From: Eimeria necatrix
Taxonomy: Eukaryota > Apicomplexa > Conoidasida > Eucoccidiorida > Eimeriidae
Direction of reading: 5' to 3'
DNA length: 15,000 bases
Assembly: GCF_000499385.1 (NCBI RefSeq)
Contig: NW_013655343.1
Span: forward strand, 15,282 to 30,281
A program made the position numbers and the translations under genes. Positions 14,992 through 15,000 of the stretch are shown in pieces (within the stretch, counting starts at the first letter, position 1; the number at the start of each line of letters is the position of its first letter). A model generated the notes under the pieces. That model made no database searches. It was not told the origin of the DNA and saw only the letters and a program-made list of their open reading frames with translations.

Positions 14992-15000
14992 TGGCTACGA
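2322..15000 (-). CDS. FARAT: Fatty acyl-CoA reductase / DHAP acyltransferase fusion (FARAT-type), 5' partial
   Basis: One gene of at least 15 exons in this window. The protein order is FAR second half (substrate-side and FAR C-terminal domain), a linker, then a complete DHAPAT/GNPAT-type acyltransferase. FAR reduces a fatty acyl-CoA to a fatty alcohol with NADPH. DHAPAT acylates dihydroxyacetone phosphate. Together they supply both substrates of alkyl-DHAP synthase, the committed step of ether-lipid synthesis. The NADPH-binding GxxGxxG and YxxxK residues of FAR must lie beyond 15000. Exon phases agree from 14851 to the TGA at 2322-2324. The acyltransferase motifs are THRSYM|D, GAFFVSR, FLEGGRSKTG and FIPISISYDRV. 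The C-terminus LLALFPIIARM fits a peroxisomal PTS1. Long Ala, Gln and Leu runs interrupt both domains. An alternative for the second domain is glycerol-3-phosphate acyltransferase, but similarity along its C-terminal half and the FAR fusion favour DHAPAT. Confidence 0.85.
2420..2895. repeat. Minisatellite, 17 copies of a ~28-29 bp unit
   Basis: The unit reads approximately AAAGAATTAAAATGCAATAA followed by AGYTTTTA, counted 17 times by its ATAAAG core. Two alternating subtypes (AGCTTTTAA and AGTTTTTTAA) suggest expansion by multi-unit duplications. It lies in the last FARAT intron (2377-3337). The right part of that intron, 2940-3310, holds another family. Confidence 0.9.
2940..3310. repeat. 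AT-rich short tandem repeats (AAGTTTAAAATAAATTCAAATT-like)
   Basis: Imperfect units of roughly 20-30 bp built from AATTAAGTTTAAAATAAATT fill the upstream half of the last FARAT intron. No coding potential or other structure was seen in it. Confidence 0.8.
3338..3414 (-). CDS. FARAT exon: penultimate
   Basis: After CCGCGCAG it codes EFLNKIHKFRHAALLETSQP and NAQHA, and ends AA|GTGAGT. If unspliced, the frame would stop at once (HAK then TGA). The strong GTGAGT donor, and an in-phase acceptor with a good pyrimidine tract at 2377, support splicing to the last exon. Confidence 0.8.
3430..3720. repeat. ~90 bp tandem repeat, three copies, purine-rich
   Basis: AAGTCCATTTGAGTTCAATT followed by AAAAGTCGA recurs at about 3493, 3583 and 3673. 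The copies are separated by A/G-only tracts of AAAGAAAA type and spaced about 90 bp apart. The third copy is diverged at its end. It lies in the FARAT intron 3415-3819. Confidence 0.85.
3820..3981 (-). CDS. FARAT exon: late C-terminal region
   Basis: Follows TTTTTGTGCAG and codes SYYESTSFPTLSRAIDGFVA, then FGVLRKAGGG, a linker, and LTPHYREEAHLQ before GTAAGT. The 'C/S-Y-E-S-...-A...L..LGV' arrangement is that of the GNPAT C-terminus. It is 162 nt, phase 0 to 0. Confidence 0.9.
4096..4109. repeat. Palindrome GGTGTACAGACACC
   Basis: Near-perfect palindrome in the FARAT intron 3982-4258, flanked by C-rich sequence. A member of a dispersed family of seven; role unknown. Confidence 0.7.
4259..4356 (-). 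CDS. FARAT exon: C-terminal helix
   Basis: Two bases complete the split Ala codon. The exon then codes MAPKLTTPQLRKQQLVARAH and WLADGLCKEGIL. It ends before GTGAGC. The pattern of a basic helix followed by 'L...L...G' matches the GNPAT segment between the PFVESY-like helix and the final helical bundle. Phase 0 out. Confidence 0.85.
4511..4524. repeat. Palindrome GGTGTACGTACACC
   Basis: Perfect 14-bp palindrome in a GC-rich island of the FARAT intron 4357-4695. A GCATGC hexamer lies 8 bp to its left (4497-4502). Confidence 0.75.
4696..4885 (-). CDS. FARAT exon: C-terminal helices
   Basis: After TTTTCTTTTCAG it codes VLDLMEQRKILLRQGG, ENLAFNPEQEALVLLLCSFL and WPFVDSVWALGNTLFTLQSH. The last part aligns with the 'L..LF.PFVESY' helix of GNPAT. 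The donor is GTGAGT and the Ala codon G|CA is split with the next exon. The length of 190 nt fits phase 0 in and phase 1 out. Confidence 0.85.
4943..4963 (-). CDS. FARAT candidate mini-exon (WEELLFE)
   Basis: TGGGAAGAGCTTCTCTTTGAA follows CTGCAG and precedes GTGGCC. At 21 nt it would restore the frame between the exon at 5307 and the one at 4885. WEELLFE followed by VLDLMEQRKILL matches the GNPAT 'FEE...L' helix, so this peptide is likely real. The exon could instead begin inside the CTG repeat (Leu run), but then the frame with the upstream exon would have to change in the repeat. Confidence 0.5.
4964..5306. repeat. CAG-based compound minisatellite, likely intronic
   Basis: Runs of GCA/CAG are punctuated by ACCGCCACCGGGCACAGCAG and ACCGCCAGCAG units, at least four times. 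On the minus strand it reads as Leu runs or as Ala/Gly runs depending on frame. The flanking FARAT frames differ by one base across it. The simplest model treats it as an intron ending in CTGCAG. Confidence 0.7.
5307..5765 (-). CDS. FARAT exon with AYYRNQ motif and a Gly/Pro insert
   Basis: The acceptor is formed by a (CTG)n run ending CTGCAG. It codes ISQVAWLRDQLLQRGGLLSP, then AAVRTALGRYLEKVAESKGE. A Gly/Pro-rich insert follows from a GGGGCCCC palindromic tract at about 5538-5590, then RLLLAYYRNQCMHVFANEGF (the conserved 'YRNQ' element) and LLQLLSCHFVYANKVNTDSF. The 3' end at 5307 before GTCCGC is chosen because it is in phase 0, and because the same hexamer is used as donor at 10347. If it is wrong, the frame reads on into Ala/Gly runs. 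Confidence 0.75.
5538..5590. repeat. GGGGCCCC-type palindromic GC tract
   Basis: A stretch made only of G and C runs with one T and nested GGGGCCCC/CCCCGGGG palindromes. It codes a Gly/Pro-rich insert in a FARAT exon. A smaller relative occurs at 5401-5438 around AGGGGGGCCCCCCTGG. It is very unlike the AT-rich surroundings. Confidence 0.9.
5766..5811. repeat. (CAG)n run abutting a splice acceptor
   Basis: About 15 CAG units on the plus strand. On the sense (minus) strand of FARAT it is (CTG)n ending CTGCAG, immediately before the exon at 5765. The rest of the intron to 6366 is AT-rich. Confidence 0.9.
5880..6360. repeat. AT-rich tandem repeats of AAAAAAGAATTCAAAATAAA type
   Basis: Units of about 25-35 bp with an EcoRI-like GAATTC core, decaying to GAATTTAAAAT and then to AAATAAAA towards 6360. 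They fill the FARAT intron 5766-6366. No gene was seen. Confidence 0.85.
6367..6489 (-). CDS. FARAT exon: C-terminal acyltransferase region
   Basis: After TTTCTCTCCAG it codes ICRHLAATLMDKLSQGLYVT, then ATSLVATVLALHKDGIREED and a final Leu before GTTTGT. This matches the PlsB/GNPAT segment where 'V.tP.sLVA..L' precedes a motif 'g...eeL'. It is 123 nt, phase 0 to 0. The next exon continues with ISQVAWLRDQLLQRGG, which is the expected following helix. Confidence 0.9.
6675..6688. repeat. Palindrome GGTGTACAGACACC
   Basis: Same variant as at 4096, extended outwards by a G:C pair (GGGTGTACAGACACCC). It lies in the FARAT intron 6490-7161, in a GC-rich island next to the AAAT microsatellite. Confidence 0.7.
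6719..6833. repeat. (AAAT)n microsatellite
   Basis: Long AAAT run with a few slips and an ATTA run at the end, in the FARAT intron 6490-7161. The same motif recurs at 11740-12060 and 12160-13690. Confidence 0.9.
6919..6967. repeat. Telomere-like AAACCCT block (7 units)
   Basis: Perfect AAACCCT repeats, preceded by CTGCATGCAG. Further right, at 7050-7130, the same intron carries TTTAGGG-strand units with GTTAGGGTTTG variants, so both orientations are present in one intron. Confidence 0.95.
7162..7458 (-). CDS. FARAT exon with Gln/Leu/Glu-rich insert
   Basis: Follows TTTATTTTCAG. It codes DYLFSNWADEGPLKPLLGAL, a SLPTLTGQPQ stretch, then an insert of Gln, Leu and Glu runs from CAG/CTG/GAG repeats, and ends SLPPVPEELKRK before GTAAAA. 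It is 297 nt, phase 0 to 0. The low-complexity insert sits where GNPAT proteins have a variable loop after the catalytic core. The donor could be a few bases different, because the flanking sequence is A-rich. Confidence 0.8.
7480..7560. repeat. AATTAATTA-rich tract
   Basis: Alternating AATTAAATT units directly upstream (sense strand) of the acceptor at 7459. Nothing else is seen here. Confidence 0.8.
7651..7867. repeat. Telomere-like AAACCCT / AAACCCC array
   Basis: Two arrays separated by about 70 bp of unique GC-rich sequence. The first (7651-7699) is AAACCCT. The second begins with about five AAACCCC units (7769-7804) and continues with about nine AAACCCT units up to the splice donor of the exon at 7868. 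The homogeneous AAACCCC subarray suggests local amplification of a variant. Confidence 0.95.
7868..8032 (-). CDS. FARAT exon bounded by telomere-like repeats
   Basis: Codes GLSRVLKATKLFAAPAYHQT, a Pro/Gly-rich stretch, then FGTASINVMPPMSFR. This matches the GNPAT region of a helix 'LLKA.K.L' followed by 'FG...V.F..P.S.R'. The acceptor is CTGATTTAG|GG, made by a TTTAGGG unit. The donor is AGG|GTGAGG, followed at once by TTTAGGG repeats. A shorter exon beginning at 7933 after CGCCGCAG is possible but would lose the conserved helix. Length 165 nt, phase 0 to 0. Confidence 0.8.
8033..8354 (-). other. FARAT intron with scattered telomere-like units in both orientations
   Basis: GC-rich, unlike the other introns. 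Single AAACCCT or AAACCCC units are scattered on the plus strand, and a TTTAGGG array lies at 8320-8343 next to the donor. Inverted pairs such as AAACCCTAAAAAGGGGTTTA (8177-8196) could fold back. No exon is needed here, because the flanking exons join in phase. Confidence 0.6.
8355..8521 (-). CDS. FARAT exon: acyltransferase motif IV
   Basis: Starts in phase 1 after GCACTCAG and codes LMLAPKLGLLSCVAEMLFSG followed by VLFIPISISYDRVLEAE and FPQELLGEPKKAE. PISISYD is the conserved acyl-chain/motif IV element, and ELLGEPK is a typical GNPAT follow-on. The donor is GTGAGC. The intron then opens with AAACCCT-type repeats. Confidence 0.9.
8709..8722. repeat. Palindrome GGTGTACGTACACC
   Basis: Perfect 14-bp palindrome in the FARAT intron 8522-9741. 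GCATGC lies 11 bp to the right (8734-8739). ACACCC/ACACCCC units precede it on the left. Confidence 0.75.
8770..9060. repeat. TTTTAATGCATTTTAAA-type tandem repeats
   Basis: Degenerate units of about 15-20 bp around ATGCATTT fill the middle of the 1.2 kb FARAT intron (8522-9741). The rest of that intron, 9060-9741, is poly-A-rich on the plus strand with no feature. Its long Phe/Leu-rich minus-strand frames are composition artefacts. Confidence 0.8.
9742..10015 (-). CDS. FARAT exon: acyltransferase core (motifs I end to III)
   Basis: The exon follows TTTGCAG and starts exactly at the catalytic Asp: DFLLISYVCFTYGVPLPFIA. It continues with the GAFFVSR block (motif II) and ends with VLEVFLEGGRSKT, the phosphate-binding motif III. 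The split Gly codon G|GA is completed by the next exon. The donor is GTGCTT. The length of 274 nt fits phase 0 in and phase 1 out. This is the most diagnostic exon for the DHAPAT/GNPAT family. Confidence 0.9.
10079..10150. repeat. AAAAACGAA short repeats
   Basis: About nine units of AAAAACGAAA/AAAAACGAAC in the FARAT intron 10016-10347, next to a GC-rich island that holds a GGTGTACGTACACC palindrome. Confidence 0.85.
10164..10177. repeat. Palindrome GGTGTACGTACACC
   Basis: Perfect copy in the GC-rich island of the FARAT intron 10016-10347, followed by CGCAGCGGCGCGCGCGG. Confidence 0.75.
10348..10583 (-). CDS. FARAT exon: acyltransferase helical region and motif I
   Basis: The exon follows TTTGTGGCAG and codes EEASREAWREVECLYTRMAG, SIEPHAVYLLAGLF, RIIVEETHMQQLKRAV and then GPVLLLPTHRSYM. 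The last stretch is the glycerolipid acyltransferase H(X)4D motif up to the residue before the Asp. The exon ends before GTCCGC, an unusual donor. The next exon begins with the Asp, restoring HRSYMD. The length of 2 + 234 nt keeps phase. The His is the expected catalytic base. Confidence 0.85.
10528..10541. repeat. Imperfect palindrome GGTGTACAGACACT, in coding sequence
   Basis: Member with one mismatch inside the acyltransferase exon, overlapping the codons for ECLYTRM. Could be a coincidence of coding. Confidence 0.4.
10590..10648. repeat. Telomere-like AAACCCT block next to an acceptor
   Basis: About six AAACCCT units with two AAACCAC variants at the exon side. On the sense strand it reads TTTAGGG...TTTGTGGTTTGTGGCAG, so repeat-derived sequence forms the acceptor of the exon at 10583. 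Confidence 0.9.
10690..11172. repeat. AATTAAATAAATGC tandem repeats
   Basis: More than 25 units of about 14-15 bp (TGCAATTAAATAAA) with internal expansions (AAATAAAATGAA) fill most of the FARAT intron 10584-11459. No coding potential. Confidence 0.9.
11220..11450. repeat. 61-67 bp minisatellite containing inverted telomere-like units
   Basis: Three copies of a unit with GTTTGCAGCG, TTGGAGCGCGCTG, GTGGTTTGCAGCGAAACCCT and AATTTAGGGTTTAGGG. The AAACCCT starts fall at 11289, 11350 and 11417. Copies differ by whole TTTAGGG units. Each copy has AAACCCTnATTTAGGGTTT, an inverted repeat of the telomeric motif. Confidence 0.9.
11460..11732 (-). CDS. FARAT exon: end of FAR, linker and start of acyltransferase
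   Basis: The acceptor is TTTATTTGCAG and the first two bases complete GCT with the phase 1 donor of the FAR exon, giving LLKEPS-A-CEPPTPPLLYMD. CLQRYLMDTPLISADL follows. The frame then reads through a short TTTAGGG-rich stretch (GFRVWGGFSC) to SQFVLQNPQLQTLVQTLAAQ, which resembles the N-terminal helix of GNPAT/PlsB proteins. A strong CTTTCGCAG acceptor at about 11556 suggests that part of the middle may be a short intron. The end is placed at a GTACGC donor in phase 1, because this joins the next exon in frame. That donor is the weakest part of the model. Confidence 0.6.
11733..12059. repeat. AATTAATT / AAAT-rich intron segment
   Basis: Simple AT repeats next to the acceptor at 11733. No other feature was seen. 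Confidence 0.85.
12060..13752. repeat. Tandem duplications of a FAR exon end with its splice donor
   Basis: A segment of about 55 bp, beginning GAGGGCTCTTTAAGGAGCCA on the plus strand and ending GAATGGATGTA, occurs at 13699 (genuine exon) and as copies starting near 13500, 13312, 13124, 12927 and 12728. Diverged copies lie near 12299 and 12068. Spacing is 188-199 bp for the first six. The intervening sequence repeats too (AAAAAAGACCCAAAAAAG and AAAT runs). Each copy codes IHSFFYGIARWLLKEPS on the minus strand. Confidence 0.9.
13697..14851 (-). CDS. FARAT exon: FAR distal half and FAR C-terminal domain
   Basis: Exon of 1155 nt, phase 1 in and phase 1 out, after TTGTTGTCAG and before GTAAAT. 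It begins ALGILRCLP, then FIGDQVPVDVVADSLIVAAA, matching the FAR segment with the conserved PVD. About 100 residues of Ala and Gln runs follow. Then comes VYVVHCCSSDLNPTFWKDLL (the FAR 'Y..SS..NP..W' region), a second Ala/Leu/Phe-rich insert at about 14276-14045, and the FAR_C region with KLPSLLLWHSLGRV, EWVFEQQNA and NINWREYIHSFFYGIARWLL. Both inserts fall between conserved blocks, so the fold could tolerate them as surface loops. All three minus frames are largely open across the CAG runs; only this one carries the FAR motifs. Confidence 0.85.
13817..13830. repeat. Imperfect palindrome GGTGTATGTACACC, in coding sequence
   Basis: Member with one mismatch inside the FAR exon, overlapping the codons for AVYIHRM, with GCATGC directly adjoining on the left (13811-13816). 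Confidence 0.5.
14044..14271. repeat. CAG/CTG runs with AAAACCGCAGCAG punctuation, coding
   Basis: A (CTG)n run is followed by CAG runs interrupted six or so times by AAAACCGCAG or GAAACCGCAG. It codes the Ala/Leu/Phe/Cys-rich insert of the FAR exon. A second coding cluster lies at 14442-14760. Confidence 0.9.
14860..14909. repeat. Telomere-like AAACCCT block
   Basis: Seven AAACCCT units lie directly upstream (sense strand) of the TTGTTGTCAG acceptor of the FAR exon at 14851. Beyond it, 14910-15000 holds unique sequence and a (CAG)n run at about 14959-14990. That run could be the end of the next FARAT exon or more intron; I cannot tell. Confidence 0.95.

Overview
The window looks like a repeat-rich nuclear segment of an apicomplexan of the genus Eimeria (Coccidia); the species is not determined. 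The basis is the combination of long (CAG)n/(CTG)n runs open in several frames, interstitial telomere-like AAACCCT/TTTAGGG blocks, AT-rich introns with GT..AG ends, and genes split into many small exons. This is the texture described for repeat-rich segments of Eimeria chromosomes.

The dominant content is one very large gene on the minus strand, from beyond position 15000 down to a stop codon at 2322. By hand I could join 15 exons whose splice phases all agree (3750 coding bases after the split first codon, about 1249 residues, 5' end outside the window). Its N-terminal part, in the exon at 13697-14851, is the second half of an alcohol-forming fatty acyl-CoA reductase (FAR). Its C-terminal part, from about 11580 down to 2322, is a dihydroxyacetone-phosphate acyltransferase (DHAPAT/GNPAT family) with HRSYMD, GAFFVSR, FLEGGRSKTG and PISISYD motifs. 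This FAR-acyltransferase order is that of FARAT, described in Tetrahymena, which makes both precursors of ether lipids (fatty alcohol and acyl-DHAP). The predicted C-terminus is -ARM, which fits the type 1 peroxisomal targeting consensus.

Left of it lie two weaker genes. A plus-strand candidate (exons from 881, uncertain 3' end) would be convergent with FARAT. A minus-strand hypothetical protein starts at 736 and runs off the left edge, so these two would be divergent. Neither has a firm function.

The introns hold most of the unusual structure: a 17-copy ~29 bp minisatellite (2420-2895); several AT-rich repeat families; telomere-like blocks, some touching splice sites; a (CTG)n minisatellite whose sense strand has no AG until an apparent acceptor; a tandem array of decayed and near-perfect copies of an exon end with its splice donor (12060-13752); and a dispersed 14-bp palindrome family GGTGTACnnACACC found seven times. 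No tRNA, rRNA, CRISPR array, transposase or insertion sequence was seen.
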